A stretch of DNA of 64,000 nucleotides from Cetobacterium sp. 8H (GTDB lineage: Bacteria > Fusobacteriota > Fusobacteriia > Fusobacteriales > Fusobacteriaceae): the NCBI RefSeq assembly GCF_014250675.1, contig NZ_JACHTG010000003.1, forward strand, positions 1 to 64,000. Reading direction: 5' to 3'. Numbering within the stretch: position 1 is the first letter of the stretch; each line of letters starts with the position of its first letter. Shown here piece after piece: positions 15,400 through 24,377 of the stretch. The notes under the pieces are model-generated. The model was not told the DNA's origin, ran no database searches, and saw only the letters and a program-made list of their open reading frames with translations. Made by a program: the position numbers and the translations under genes.

Positions 15400-16566
15400 A
15401 TGGATTTTACCTATTCTCAGTTGAGAATTTTAGAGATGATAAAAAATAAAAAAAGGATATCTAGAAAAAAGATAGCCGAAGAACTTGGGTTAACTCCAGC
15501 AGCTATAACCAAATCTATAAGCCCTCTTTTAAAATCAGGTGTTGTTTTAGAAGATTGTGAGGGAGCGTCTACAGGTGGTAGAAAGCCTATCGAATTAATA
15601 TTAAATAGAGAGTCCTTAGGAAATATTTTGGGAATTTCTTTGACACCAACCTCTCTGGTTATTTCGGTTGGGGATATATTGGGGAATGTATTTAGCAGTA
15701 AAAATTATGAAATTTTGGACACAGATGATTTAGTAGAGTTTTTAAAAAAAATTATAAAAAATGAGTTATCGGATGAAAAAAAAATAAAAGTTATTTCTTT
15801 GGTTTTGACAGGATTAGTTAATTCTGATAATGGAGTTCTAATTTTTTCTCCTCATTATAAATGGAAAAAAGTAAATTTAAGAGATACAATAGAAAGAGAA
15901 TTTAAACTACCTGTGTTAGTAGAAAATGATGTTAGAGCTATGGCACTTAGTGAAAGATATTTTAATACTTCAAAAGCAACTAATAATTTTGTGGTTTTAA
16001 ATGTCTCTGATGGAATCGGAAGTTCTATTTTTGTAGGAGGAGATCTGTTGTCAGGTCATGGATTTATATCAGGTGAAATAGGTCATGTAGTAATGGATAG
16101 ATCAAGTTTAAGAAAATGTTCTTGTGGGAAAAGAGGGTGTTTAGAAGCAGAAGCATCAAATAAAGCGATAGTAAATAAGATGTTTTCAATGATTAAATTA
16201 AATAACTATAGTAGTTTAAAAGAAAAATTGAGCCAAAATGGAGTAATAAAAATAGAAGATGTTTTAGAAGCAGTAAATAAAAGAGATTTTTTAAGTACAA
16301 AAGTTGCGACAGAAGCTATGGTGACAATAGCTCATAGCATAGATATGATTATTTCTATATTAAATCCTGAAAAAATAATTTTAGTAGGTGAGCTATTTAA
16401 AGAAAAATATTTACTCAATACTTTAAAGTTAGAATTACAAAAGGTAACATTAGAGGAACAAAAATATGAGTTGGTTGTATCAAATCTACTAGACAAAATA
16501 CATATTTATAATCCTATATCTGTAGTAATACATAATATTTTTAGAAAAAATATCTGGAGGAGATAA
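15400..16566 (+). CDS. ROK-family transcriptional regulator of galactose genes
   Basis: 388 aa. An N-terminal winged helix (~5-60: RISRKKIAEELGLTPAAITK) is followed by a ROK kinase-like fold. The zinc motif CSCGKRGCLE starts at Cys ~240 after GEIGH. This is the NagC/XylR architecture, in which sugar binding to the ROK part releases DNA. The divergent position next to galK-galT and upstream of galM makes a galactose repressor the best reading. GGGGGAG ribosome site. Confidence 0.88.
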   Translation: MDFTYSQLRILEMIKNKKRISRKKIAEELGLTPAAITKSISPLLKSGVVLEDCEGASTGGRKPIELILNRESLGNILGISLTPTSLVISVGDILGNVFSSKNYEILDTDDLVEFLKKIIKNELSDEKKIKVISLVLTGLVNSDNGVLIFSPHYKWKKVNLRDTIEREFKLPVLVENDVRAMALSERYFNTSKATNNFVVLNVSDGIGSSIFVGGDLLSGHGFISGEIGHVVMDRSSLRKCSCGKRGCLEAEASNKAIVNKMFSMIKLNNYSSLKEKLSQNGVIKIEDVLEAVNKRDFLSTKVATEAMVTIAHSIDMIISILNPEKIILVGELFKEKYLLNTLKLELQKVTLEEQKYELVVSNLLDKIHIYNPISVVIHNIFRKNIWRR

Positions 16567-16568
16567 TA

Positions 16569-17585
16569 ATGAAGTTAAATGTATTAAAGTTTGGCCAAAC
16601 ATCTTTTGGAGAGGACGTTTTTCTATATAATTTTTCAAATAAATATATAGATATTGAAATATTATCATATGGAGGAGTTATAAAAAGTTTGAAAGTTCCA
16701 GATAGAAATGGAAATTTTGAAAATGTTGTTTTAGGATATAACTCTTTAAAAGAATATGAAAATGACCCTTATCATTACGCTTGCATAACAGGACGAATTG
16801 CAGGAAGAACAAAAGATGCAATCTTAAAAATAGATGGGATAGAGTATCAACTTTCTAAAAATAATGGAAAAAATAATCTTCATGGTGGAGATAAAACTCT
16901 TCATAATAGAAATTGGCAATCAAAAGCTGAAATTGTGGAGGGTGAAGGAGTTTTGACATTAGAAACTTTTAGTCCTCATTTAGAAGAAGGGTTTCCCGGG
17001 AATGTAAACTTTAAGGTAATTTATAGGATTAATAAAAACAAGTTAACTATTGAATACAATGGATTTTCAGATAGAAATACATATTTAAATTTAACAAACC
17101 ACGCTTATTTTAATCTTTCAGGGAACTTTAAAGAAACAGTTGCATCTCAAGATGTAAAGATAAATGCAGAGAGCTATGGATGGGTAAATGAAGAAACATT
17201 ACCAATCTCTATTGAAAAAGAAAATTTATTTATAAAAATGTCTGAATATTCAAACTTAAATGAGATCTTAGAATCAGAGCATCAGCAAGTGAAGATAGTA
17301 GGTGGTGGAATAGATCACCCGTTTATTCTATCTAAAGCTTCTGAATATGATGTGGAATTAAAAGATGAAAGAAATGGTAGAGTTTTATTTGTGAAAACTG
17401 ATCAACCAGTTGCAGTTATTTATACAGGAAATTTTTTAGAAAAAAAGTATAATGGAATTTGTTTTGAAATGCAAGATTATCCAGATATTCAAAATTTTAT
17501 GCCATCAAAATTAAAAATATATAATAAAATTGAAAAATATCAACAAAATACGGAATTTTTATTTGATATAATTTGTAAAAATTAA
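16569..17585 (+). CDS. galM: Aldose 1-epimerase (mutarotase)
   Basis: 338 aa. Interconverts beta- and alpha-D-galactose so that GalK can use it. Landmarks: GRIAGRTKDA, NNGKNNLHGG with the substrate-binding His, NLTNHAYFNLSG with the catalytic His, and a C-terminal GICFEMQDYPD holding the catalytic Glu. It begins 2 nt after the ROK stop with GGAGGAG upstream, so the two are co-transcribed. Confidence 0.93.
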   Translation: MKLNVLKFGQTSFGEDVFLYNFSNKYIDIEILSYGGVIKSLKVPDRNGNFENVVLGYNSLKEYENDPYHYACITGRIAGRTKDAILKIDGIEYQLSKNNGKNNLHGGDKTLHNRNWQSKAEIVEGEGVLTLETFSPHLEEGFPGNVNFKVIYRINKNKLTIEYNGFSDRNTYLNLTNHAYFNLSGNFKETVASQDVKINAESYGWVNEETLPISIEKENLFIKMSEYSNLNEILESEHQQVKIVGGGIDHPFILSKASEYDVELKDERNGRVLFVKTDQPVAVIYTGNFLEKKYNGICFEMQDYPDIQNFMPSKLKIYNKIEKYQQNTEFLFDIICKN

Positions 17586-17641
17586 AAAGACATGTATAAT
17601 ATCCTCATAGATTAGTGAGAGTAAGAGGAGAAATTGTTAAT

Positions 17642-18769
17642 ATGGCTAAAGTAATATTAAAAAATATAGAAAAAAGTTATCCTAATGGATTTAAAGCTGT
17701 TCATGGAATAAATTTAGAAATAAAAGATGGTGAATTTATGGTATTTGTGGGACCATCTGGATGTGCAAAATCAACAACACTTAGAATGATAGCTGGATTG
17801 GAAGATATTACAGCCGGAGAAATTTATATAGGAGATAAACTTGTAAATGAATTACCTCCTAAGGATAGAGGGATTGCGATGGTATTTCAAAACTATGCTC
17901 TTTATCCTCATATGACAGTTTATGAGAATATGGCATTTGGATTAAAAATGGCTAAAGTCTCAAAAGAAGAAATTGCTAAAAGAGTTAAAGAAGCAGCAGA
18001 AAAACTTGAGATAACAGATCTGTTATCTAGAAAGCCAAAGGAGATGTCGGGAGGACAAAGGCAAAGGGTGGCTGTAGGAAGAGCAATAGTTAGAAAACCT
18101 GATGTATTTCTTTTTGACGAACCACTATCAAATTTGGATGCGAAGTTGAGGGTTTCTATGAGAGTTAGGATCACCCAGCTTCATAAGCAATTAAAAGAAG
18201 AAGGGCAAAGTGCAACAATGATCTATGTAACTCATGACCAAGTTGAAGCTATGACTATGGGTGATAGAATTTGTGTTCTGAACTATGGGCAAATTATGCA
18301 AGTAGATACTCCGTTGAATCTGTATAATAAACCTGAAAATAAATTTGTAGCTGGATTTATTGGTTCTCCTGCAATGAATATTGTGAAAGCTAAATTAATT
18401 TCAAAAGACGATTCAACTTATATTGAATTATCAAATAAAGACAAGTTAAAGCTTCCAAAAGAAAAAGCAGAGAAGGTTTGTAATGATATAGGAAAAGAAG
18501 TGTGGTTTGGGATAAGACCGGAAAATATAGGAAATGAAAATATGGTATTAAATGAAAATGATAGACCTCTTTCTGGAAAGATAAATATAGTTGAAGAAAT
18601 GGGAAATGAAGAATTTATATATTTCATGCTAGGAGAGGTTCAATATACAGCTAGAATACCTGTAGATAAACTGACGACAGCTAGTTTTAATCAAAAAGAA
18701 AATTTTTATTTTGATATGAATAAGTGTCATTTATTTGACATTGAAACAGAAAAAAATTTGACTATATAA
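17642..18769 (+). CDS. MsmK/UgpC/MalK-type sugar ABC transporter ATPase
   Basis: 375 aa. ABC domain in the first ~240 residues: Walker [11 protein letters not shown]-loop [16 protein letters not shown], signature [14 protein letters not shown], Walker [14 protein letters not shown]-loop [12 protein letters not shown]; then a TOBE/MalK-type regulatory domain. The third glycine of Walker A is Ala here (usually GPSGCGKST). No permease or binding protein is next to it, so it is probably a shared ATPase for several carbohydrate transporters. The ATG at 17642 with GAGGAG is used; an earlier ATG at 17615 lacks a ribosome site. Follows galM by 56 nt. Confidence 0.9.
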   Translation: MAKVILKNIEKSYPNGFKAVHGINLEIKDGEFMVFVGPSGCAKSTTLRMIAGLEDITAGEIYIGDKLVNELPPKDRGIAMVFQNYALYPHMTVYENMAFGLKMAKVSKEEIAKRVKEAAEKLEITDLLSRKPKEMSGGQRQRVAVGRAIVRKPDVFLFDEPLSNLDAKLRVSMRVRITQLHKQLKEEGQSATMIYVTHDQVEAMTMGDRICVLNYGQIMQVDTPLNLYNKPENKFVAGFIGSPAMNIVKAKLISKDDSTYIELSNKDKLKLPKEKAEKVCNDIGKEVWFGIRPENIGNENMVLNENDRPLSGKINIVEEMGNEEFIYFMLGEVQYTARIPVDKLTTASFNQKENFYFDMNKCHLFDIETEKNLTI

Positions 18770-18785
18770 CGGTTAAAATATAATA

Positions 18786-18819
18786 AAAAGGAGACTTTGA
18801 AAAAAAGTCTCCTTTTATT
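18786..18819 (+). terminator. Terminator of the ROK-galM-ATPase unit
   Basis: Stem AAAAGGAGACTTT/AAAGTCTCCTTTT (18786-18816) about 16 nt after the stop. Confidence 0.8.
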
Positions 18820-18850
18820 ATTAAATAAAAACCAAATGTTGATAAAGTGA

Positions 18851-18879
18851 TTGAAGTTTGAACAGGAAAATGATATAAT
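18851..18879 (+). promoter_or_regulatory. Promoter of minCDE
   Basis: TTGAAG (18851-18856), 17 nt, TATAAT (18874-18879), 42 nt before minC. Confidence 0.75.
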
Positions 18880-18920
18880 TCAGTAATTATGTAAAAAAAG
18901 ATAGTTAGGAGAGAGAACGT

Positions 18921-19610
18921 ATGAGCGACTGTGTAATTTTAAAAGGAAAAAAAGACAGATTAATTGTACAATTAGACAGCAACATTGATTTTGCTTCTTT
19001 AAAAGATAAATTTTCTGAAAAGATTAAACAGGCAGAATCATTTATAGGAAGCGCAAAAATAGCTATAGAATTTACTAATAGAAAATTAACTGAAGTAGAA
19101 GAAAATATTTTAATAAACATAATAAATAAAGAAACAAGTATAGACATAGCATTTGTTTTTTCAGAGAAATCAATTTTTTCAGAATTACCAATTTCACAAT
19201 TACCATTTAATTCAATAAAAGATGTAACAGATGAAGGAACTACAAAGTTTTATAAAGGGACTCTTCGTTCAGGACATAACCTTGAATTTGATGGAAATGT
19301 AGTTATTTTAGGAGACGTAAATCCAGGGGCTATTATTAGATCAAAAGGGAATGTACTTGTTTTAGGTTACTTGAATGGAACTGTTTATGCTGGAGAGGAT
19401 GATGGGACAGAAGCGTTTGTAGGAGCATTCTCATTAAATCCAATTCAAATAAAAATAGGACAGATAATAGCTAAAAATCCAAGTTCAAACATATTAGATG
19501 CAAATAAAGTGAAGAAAACCACAGATTTTGAGATTGCATTTTTAAAAAATGGAAATATATTTATAGAAAAATTTAACAAAACTACTTTAGAACACATGGT
19601 TAAAATATAA
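18921..19610 (+). CDS. minC: Septum site-determining protein MinC
   Basis: 229 aa. The N-terminal half is the FtsZ-antagonising domain. The C-terminal half is the beta-helix that binds MinD, recognisable by FYKGTLRSGHNLEFDGNVVI, GDVNPGAIIRSKGNVLVLGY and NGTVYAGE. Inhibits FtsZ rings away from mid-cell. First gene of minC-minD-minE. Confidence 0.94.
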   Translation: MSDCVILKGKKDRLIVQLDSNIDFASLKDKFSEKIKQAESFIGSAKIAIEFTNRKLTEVEENILINIINKETSIDIAFVFSEKSIFSELPISQLPFNSIKDVTDEGTTKFYKGTLRSGHNLEFDGNVVILGDVNPGAIIRSKGNVLVLGYLNGTVYAGEDDGTEAFVGAFSLNPIQIKIGQIIAKNPSSNILDANKVKKTTDFEIAFLKNGNIFIEKFNKTTLEHMVKI

Positions 19611-19627
19611 GGATAAAGGGAGGAATT

Positions 19628-20419
19628 ATGGGAAAAGTTATAGTAATTACTTCAGGAAAAGGTGGAGTAGGGAAGACGACTAGTAGCGCAAACCTAGGAG
19701 CAGCACTAGCTATGCAAAATCAAAAGACACTTTTAATTGATACAGATATTGGACTAAGAAATTTAGATGTTGTAATGGGATTAGAAAATAGAATTGTATA
19801 TGATTTAATAGATATTATTGAGGGGAACTGTAAACCAAGACAGGCAATTATTAAAGATAAAAGAAATGAAAACTTGCATCTTTTACCAGCAGCTCAGTCA
19901 AAAGACAAGAATGCAGTTACACCAGAACAGATGAAAGAATTAATAGAATCTCTTAAAGAGGAGTTTGATTATATCTTAGTTGATTGTCCTGCAGGAATAG
20001 AGCAAGGATTTAGAAATGCTATAGCAGCAGCAGAAGAAGCTTATGTGGTAACAACACCTGAAATTTCAGCAGTTAGAGATGCGGATCGTATTATTGGTTT
20101 ATTAGAAGCAAATGAAATAAAAAATCCTAAGTTAATAGTAAATCGTTTAAGAGTTGATATGGTTAAAGATGGAAATATGCTTAGTGTAGAAGATGTTACA
20201 GATATTTTAGGGATAAAACCTATAGGAATTGTTCCAGATGATGAAAATATAGTTATATCAACAAATAAAGGAGAGCCATTAGTTTATAGAGGTGAATCTT
20301 TAGCAGCAAAAGCTTATACAAATATTGCAATAAGAACTTTGGGTCAAACTGTAGAGTTTTTGGATTTAGATCCAAAAGTTGGGTTTTTTCATAAGATAAA
20401 AGAAATATTTAAAAAGTAA
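19628..20419 (+). CDS. minD: Septum site-determining ATPase MinD
   Basis: 263 aa ParA-type ATPase. Deviant Walker A GKGGVGKTT at ~9-17 with the signature Lys; switch II DCPAGIEQGF (~119-128). The C-terminal end (VGFFHKIKEIFKK) is the amphipathic membrane-targeting helix. Recruits MinC to the membrane and oscillates with MinE. Starts 17 nt after minC. Confidence 0.97.
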   Translation: MGKVIVITSGKGGVGKTTSSANLGAALAMQNQKTLLIDTDIGLRNLDVVMGLENRIVYDLIDIIEGNCKPRQAIIKDKRNENLHLLPAAQSKDKNAVTPEQMKELIESLKEEFDYILVDCPAGIEQGFRNAIAAAEEAYVVTTPEISAVRDADRIIGLLEANEIKNPKLIVNRLRVDMVKDGNMLSVEDVTDILGIKPIGIVPDDENIVISTNKGEPLVYRGESLAAKAYTNIAIRTLGQTVEFLDLDPKVGFFHKIKEIFKK

Positions 20420-20430
20420 GGAGGAGCAAA

Positions 20431-20685
20431 ATGGGATTTTTAAATTTCTTTAACAAGGAGAAATCAAGCTCAGTAGCTAAAGATCGTTTAAAATTAGTTT
20501 TAATTCACGATAGAGCAATGTTGTCTCCGAAAATACTTGAGATGTTAAAAGATGAATTGATTGCAGTTATTTCGAAATATGTGGACATTGATAGAGATGC
20601 TTTGAATATAGAGGTTTCTCAGGAGTCAGAAGTAGGAAGAGAAACAGCATTAGTTGCAAACATACCAATAAAAATAAAAAAATAG
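20431..20685 (+). CDS. minE: Cell division topological specificity factor MinE
   Basis: 84 aa. The N-terminus MGFLNFFNKEKSS is the membrane-binding helix; the anti-MinCD segment (AKDRLKLVLIHDRAML) and the C-terminal dimer domain follow. Stimulates MinD ATPase. AAGGAGGA site; 11 nt after minD. Confidence 0.95.
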   Translation: MGFLNFFNKEKSSSVAKDRLKLVLIHDRAMLSPKILEMLKDELIAVISKYVDIDRDALNIEVSQESEVGRETALVANIPIKIKK

Positions 20686-20710
20686 TACTTAGCAGTACTA
20701 TTTTTTTTTA
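20676..20710 (+). terminator. Terminator of minCDE
   Basis: Stem AATAGTACT/AGTACTATT with a TAGC loop and a long T run; its left arm includes the minE stop codon. Confidence 0.85.
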
Positions 20711-20732
20711 ATATATGATTGAGAGGTGAGTT

Positions 20733-22064
20733 ATGAATTACGATTGTATAGTAGTAGGAAGTGGAGCTGCAGGTTTAACTGTATCTTTTGGATTGAAAGC
20801 AACGGGGAAAAAAGTACTTTTAATTGAGAAAGATCAACCTGGTGGAGAATGTACTTGGAATGGATGTATTCCTTCTAAAAGTTTTATTTCTTATTCCAAG
20901 AAAGAGATAGATTTAAAAACAGCCTTAGAAAAAGTCAGAGAAAAAATATTGGAAGTAGCTAAAACGGAGGATTCAGAAACAATTTCACAAAAAGGCATTG
21001 ATTTTATTAAAGGAAAAGCTACTTTTGTTTCAAAAACGGAAGTAGAAGTTGCTGGAAAAATATATCAAGCAAAAAATATTGTTATAGCAACTGGAAGCAG
21101 AGCTTTTATTCCTAAAATAAAAGGATTAGAAAAAGTTGAATTTTTGACGAATGAAAATTTTTTTAAACAGACAAGTAATTTTAAAAGTATTATAATGATT
21201 GGTGGTGGAGTAATTTCTTTAGAATTATCTTTTGCTTTAAAACGACTAGGAGTTGAAGTAACAATACTAGAGTTAGGGAAAAAATTTCTTTCAATTGAGG
21301 ATCCTGAAATAGGAGAATTCTATAAAAAAAGATTAATACAAGAAGGAATAGAATTAGTATTGGATTGTGGCGAGATAACGATTGAGAAAATAAATAATAT
21401 GGTTGTTACAAAGTGCTCTAGAGGTGAATACCAAGCAGATAAATTATTTTTATCAGTTGGAAGAGCACCTAATCTAGAGGAATTAAATTTAGATAAAATA
21501 GGAATTTCTTTTGATAAAAAAGGTATTCTAACAAATGAATGTCTCCAGACAACAATAAAAGAGATATATGCAGTAGGAGATATTGTTGGACCTTATAGAT
21601 TCTCCCATATTGCAGGATATCATGGAGAAACAGTTGTGAGAAATATAGTATTTCCATATATAAAGAAAAAGATAGAGTATAAAAATATTTCGTGGACAAT
21701 GTTTAGTTCACCAGAGTTTGCAAGAGTGGGAATTAATGAAGAGGAAGCTAAAAATAAAGGATTAGAAATAAATATATACACTCTTTCGGAAAAAGAAAAT
21801 GATAGAAGTATTGTATCGCTTGAAGAAAAGTTTTATTTAAAAGTTATTTGTGACAAGAAGTTTAATATTTTAGGAGCTAGTTGTATTGGGGAAAGAGCTG
21901 GAGAGATAATTAATTTACTTCAAATTTTAAAAAGTCAAAATATAAAATTCTATAAAATGGTCAATTCTATTCAAGCATATCCAACATATGGGGATTCAGT
22001 AAGAAAACTTGCTAAAAAAGCTTATGGGGATTACTTGAAAAAAATATTTTCATTTAAATTATAA
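20733..22064 (+). CDS. Pyridine nucleotide-disulfide oxidoreductase (Lpd/MerA-like)
   Basis: 443 aa. FAD site VVGSGAAGLTVSFGLKATGK at the N-terminus; redox-active disulfide GGECTWNGCIPSKS (Cys ~48 and ~53); central NAD(P) site MIGGGVISLELSFALKRLG; second FAD motif IYAVGDIVGP; C-terminal dimer interface SIQAYPTYGDSVRK, which in Lpd/MerA carries a catalytic His-Glu pair but here has QAYPTY. The missing His (normally IHxHPT) is odd. No lipoamide enzyme or mercury gene is nearby. Substrate unknown. Confidence 0.82.
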   Translation: MNYDCIVVGSGAAGLTVSFGLKATGKKVLLIEKDQPGGECTWNGCIPSKSFISYSKKEIDLKTALEKVREKILEVAKTEDSETISQKGIDFIKGKATFVSKTEVEVAGKIYQAKNIVIATGSRAFIPKIKGLEKVEFLTNENFFKQTSNFKSIIMIGGGVISLELSFALKRLGVEVTILELGKKFLSIEDPEIGEFYKKRLIQEGIELVLDCGEITIEKINNMVVTKCSRGEYQADKLFLSVGRAPNLEELNLDKIGISFDKKGILTNECLQTTIKEIYAVGDIVGPYRFSHIAGYHGETVVRNIVFPYIKKKIEYKNISWTMFSSPEFARVGINEEEAKNKGLEINIYTLSEKENDRSIVSLEEKFYLKVICDKKFNILGASCIGERAGEIINLLQILKSQNIKFYKMVNSIQAYPTYGDSVRKLAKKAYGDYLKKIFSFKL

Positions 22065-22088
22065 ATTACTTAGATTTCAGGGGGAGAA

Positions 22089-22952
22089 ATGAAAAAAGAG
22101 AATTTAAGCAAATTATTATTACTTTTGGTAGCTATGATATGGGGAAGTGGTTTTCCTGCAACTAAAATTATTTTAGATACAGGGGTAAAACCTTTTGAAT
22201 TTTTAGCAATTAGATTTTTTGTAACAGCTGTAGTTATGCTTTTTATTATGAGAATAAAGAAGATAGATATAAAAAAAGAAGAGGTTATGATTGGAGCTAT
22301 TGCAGGAATAATATTGTTTGCAGCATTTAGTTTACAAACTATAGGATTAGTTTATACAACATCATCAAAAAATGCTTTTATAACAGGGGCAAATGTAATA
22401 TTTGTCCCTTATATAACTTGGATATTGACAAAACAAAAACCTAAATTGATATATTATATTTCTTCAGTAATATGTTTTATAGGAATAGGTATCTTATCTT
22501 TTGAAAAGAATCTTACAATTAATTTTGGTGATTTTTTAACATTTTTATGTGCTATATGTTTTGCTCTTCAAATATCAACAATTGGAAGTAAAATAAAGGG
22601 TAAAAATCCATTTTCAATAAACACTTTTCAAATGCTTTCTGCAGGAATAGTCTCAATTTTTGCGAATATATTTTTCGAGAACGCTACCATACTATCAAGA
22701 AGCTATGATTTAAAACAAGTTATAGCATTAGGATATATAATCACATTTAATACATTTATTTGTTATTCAATTCAAACATTTGCTCAAAAAGATATTGAAC
22801 CATCAAAAGTATCTTTAATACTTACAACAGAAATAATATTTGGAGCTATTTTTTCAGTTCTTATACTAGGAGACAAGCTAAATTTACAACTTATATTAGG
22901 AGGAGTTCTAATTTTCTTATCAATAATTTTAACGGAATTAAAAAAAAGTTAA
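22089..22952 (+). CDS. EamA-family (DMT) transporter
   Basis: 287 aa with ten hydrophobic segments arranged as two EamA repeats (first opens MIWGSGFPATKIILDTGVKP). Members export amino acids or small metabolites; substrate not predictable. GGGGAGAA site; 24 nt after the flavoprotein gene, and 14 nt before the next gene, so likely one operon. Confidence 0.88.
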   Translation: MKKENLSKLLLLLVAMIWGSGFPATKIILDTGVKPFEFLAIRFFVTAVVMLFIMRIKKIDIKKEEVMIGAIAGIILFAAFSLQTIGLVYTTSSKNAFITGANVIFVPYITWILTKQKPKLIYYISSVICFIGIGILSFEKNLTINFGDFLTFLCAICFALQISTIGSKIKGKNPFSINTFQMLSAGIVSIFANIFFENATILSRSYDLKQVIALGYIITFNTFICYSIQTFAQKDIEPSKVSLILTTEIIFGAIFSVLILGDKLNLQLILGGVLIFLSIILTELKKS

Positions 22953-22966
22953 AATAGGAGGTTAAT

Positions 22967-24235
22967 ATGAGCCACATAGTAGGTAAATCAGCATATAAAA
23001 GTTTAGAGGAAAGACTCAATAGATTCCCACAAGGAGCACCCCCATCAAAAGTTTTATACCAAATTTTAGAAATTCTTTTTTCAGAAAAAGAAGCATCTTT
23101 AGTAGCTCAACTTCCGATAAAACCATTTACTTTAAAAAAAGCAGCCTCTATATGGAGAATGTCGGAAAAAGAGGCTAAAAATATTTTAGATGGATTAGCC
23201 TCTAGAGCCATAATTTTGGATATTGTTCAAAAGGGAGTTCAAACTTATATATTACCACCACCAATGGCTGGGTTTATAGAATTTTCAATGATGAGAACAA
23301 GAGGAGATATAGATCAGCACCTATTAGGAGAATTGCTTTATCAATATATGAATGTTGAAGAAGATTTTATAAAAATGCTTTTCTTTAGTAGTGAAACAAA
23401 ATTAGGAAGAGTTTTTGTAAATGAAGAGGCATTAAAGAAAACTGAAGACTCAAAGGAGTTAGAAAATTTAGTTCAAATTTTAGATTATGAACGAGCTTCA
23501 CATATAATTGAAAGTTCTGAACATATGGGAATAAGTATGTGTTATTGTAGACATAAGATGCAACATGTAGGGAAAGCTTGTGACGCTCCGTTAGATATTT
23601 GTATGACGTTTGGAAACGTTGCCAATTCTTTGATAAATAATGGATATGCAAGAAGAGTGGATAAAATTGAAGGGATCGATTTACTTCAGCAAGCATATGA
23701 GAGTAATTTGGTACAATGTGGAGAAAATGTTAGAGAAGGAGTTACTTTTATATGTAATTGTTGTGGTTGTTGCTGCGAAGCGCTAGTAGCTGCTAAAAAA
23801 TTTGGGGTACTTCATCCAGTAGAAACAACAAATTTTCTACCTAAAATAAGCTATGATACCTGTATAAATTGTGGTAGGTGTTTGAAGGCCTGTCCAGTTA
23901 ATGCAATAAAGAAGGAGAATGGAATTATAGTTATTCAAGAAGAGCTATGCTTAGGATGTGGAGTTTGTGGAAGAAACTGCCCTAAGAGTTGTATACTATT
24001 GATGCCTAGAGAAAATAAAATTATTACTCCAGTAAATTCTGTCCATAGATCAGTGCTCATGGCAATAGAAAAAGGAATGCTACAGGAGTTAATTTTTGAT
24101 AATAAGGCTCTTTATAGTCATAGAGCGATGGCTGCAATATTAGGTGTTATTTTAAAGCTATCACCAGTTCAAAAGTTAATGGCAAGTAAACAGATGAAAT
24201 CAATTTATTTAGAGAAATTATTGAAGAATTATTAA
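22967..24235 (+). CDS. Cysteine-rich 4Fe-4S protein with winged-helix-like N-terminus
   Basis: 422 aa. Residues ~1-110 resemble a winged helix (PFTLKKAASIWRMSEKEAKN, then the ILDIVQKGVQTYILPPPMAG wing). The middle holds unusual motifs: CYCRHKMQHVGKACDAPLDIC and CNCCGCCCEAL. Two ferredoxin motifs follow (CINCGRCLKACPVNAI, CLGCGVCGRNCP), then a helical tail. The layout matches a family of uncharacterised anaerobe ferredoxin-like proteins. It probably carries two classic 4Fe-4S clusters and one more metal site. No signal peptide, so cytoplasmic. Redox partner unknown; it sits between the DMT exporter and the flavinylated reductase. Confidence 0.7.
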   Translation: MSHIVGKSAYKSLEERLNRFPQGAPPSKVLYQILEILFSEKEASLVAQLPIKPFTLKKAASIWRMSEKEAKNILDGLASRAIILDIVQKGVQTYILPPPMAGFIEFSMMRTRGDIDQHLLGELLYQYMNVEEDFIKMLFFSSETKLGRVFVNEEALKKTEDSKELENLVQILDYERASHIIESSEHMGISMCYCRHKMQHVGKACDAPLDICMTFGNVANSLINNGYARRVDKIEGIDLLQQAYESNLVQCGENVREGVTFICNCCGCCCEALVAAKKFGVLHPVETTNFLPKISYDTCINCGRCLKACPVNAIKKENGIIVIQEELCLGCGVCGRNCPKSCILLMPRENKIITPVNSVHRSVLMAIEKGMLQELIFDNKALYSHRAMAAILGVILKLSPVQKLMASKQMKSIYLEKLLKNY

Positions 24236-24305
24236 TTTTTTTGCTAAAACATTGATTGTTTTTTGATAAAATATTAATATATTGTTTTGAAATAAGGTAA
24301 AAACA

Positions 24306-24334
24306 TTGATAAAAAATTCATTATGTGCTATTAT
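24306..24334 (+). promoter_or_regulatory. Promoter of the flavinylated reductase
   Basis: TTGATA (24306-24311), 17 nt, TATTAT (24329-24334) with an extended -10 TGC. Confidence 0.7.
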
Positions 24335-24358
24335 AGTTTTTGAATAATAATTCAAAAA
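24335..24358 (+). promoter_or_regulatory. Inverted repeat at the transcription start of the reductase
   Basis: TTTTTGAAT-AATA-ATTCAAAAA immediately follows the -10 box, in the right place for a repressor operator; no T tract follows, so it is not a terminator. Confidence 0.45.
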
Positions 24359-24377
24359 ACAAAAAGAAGAGGTCGTA

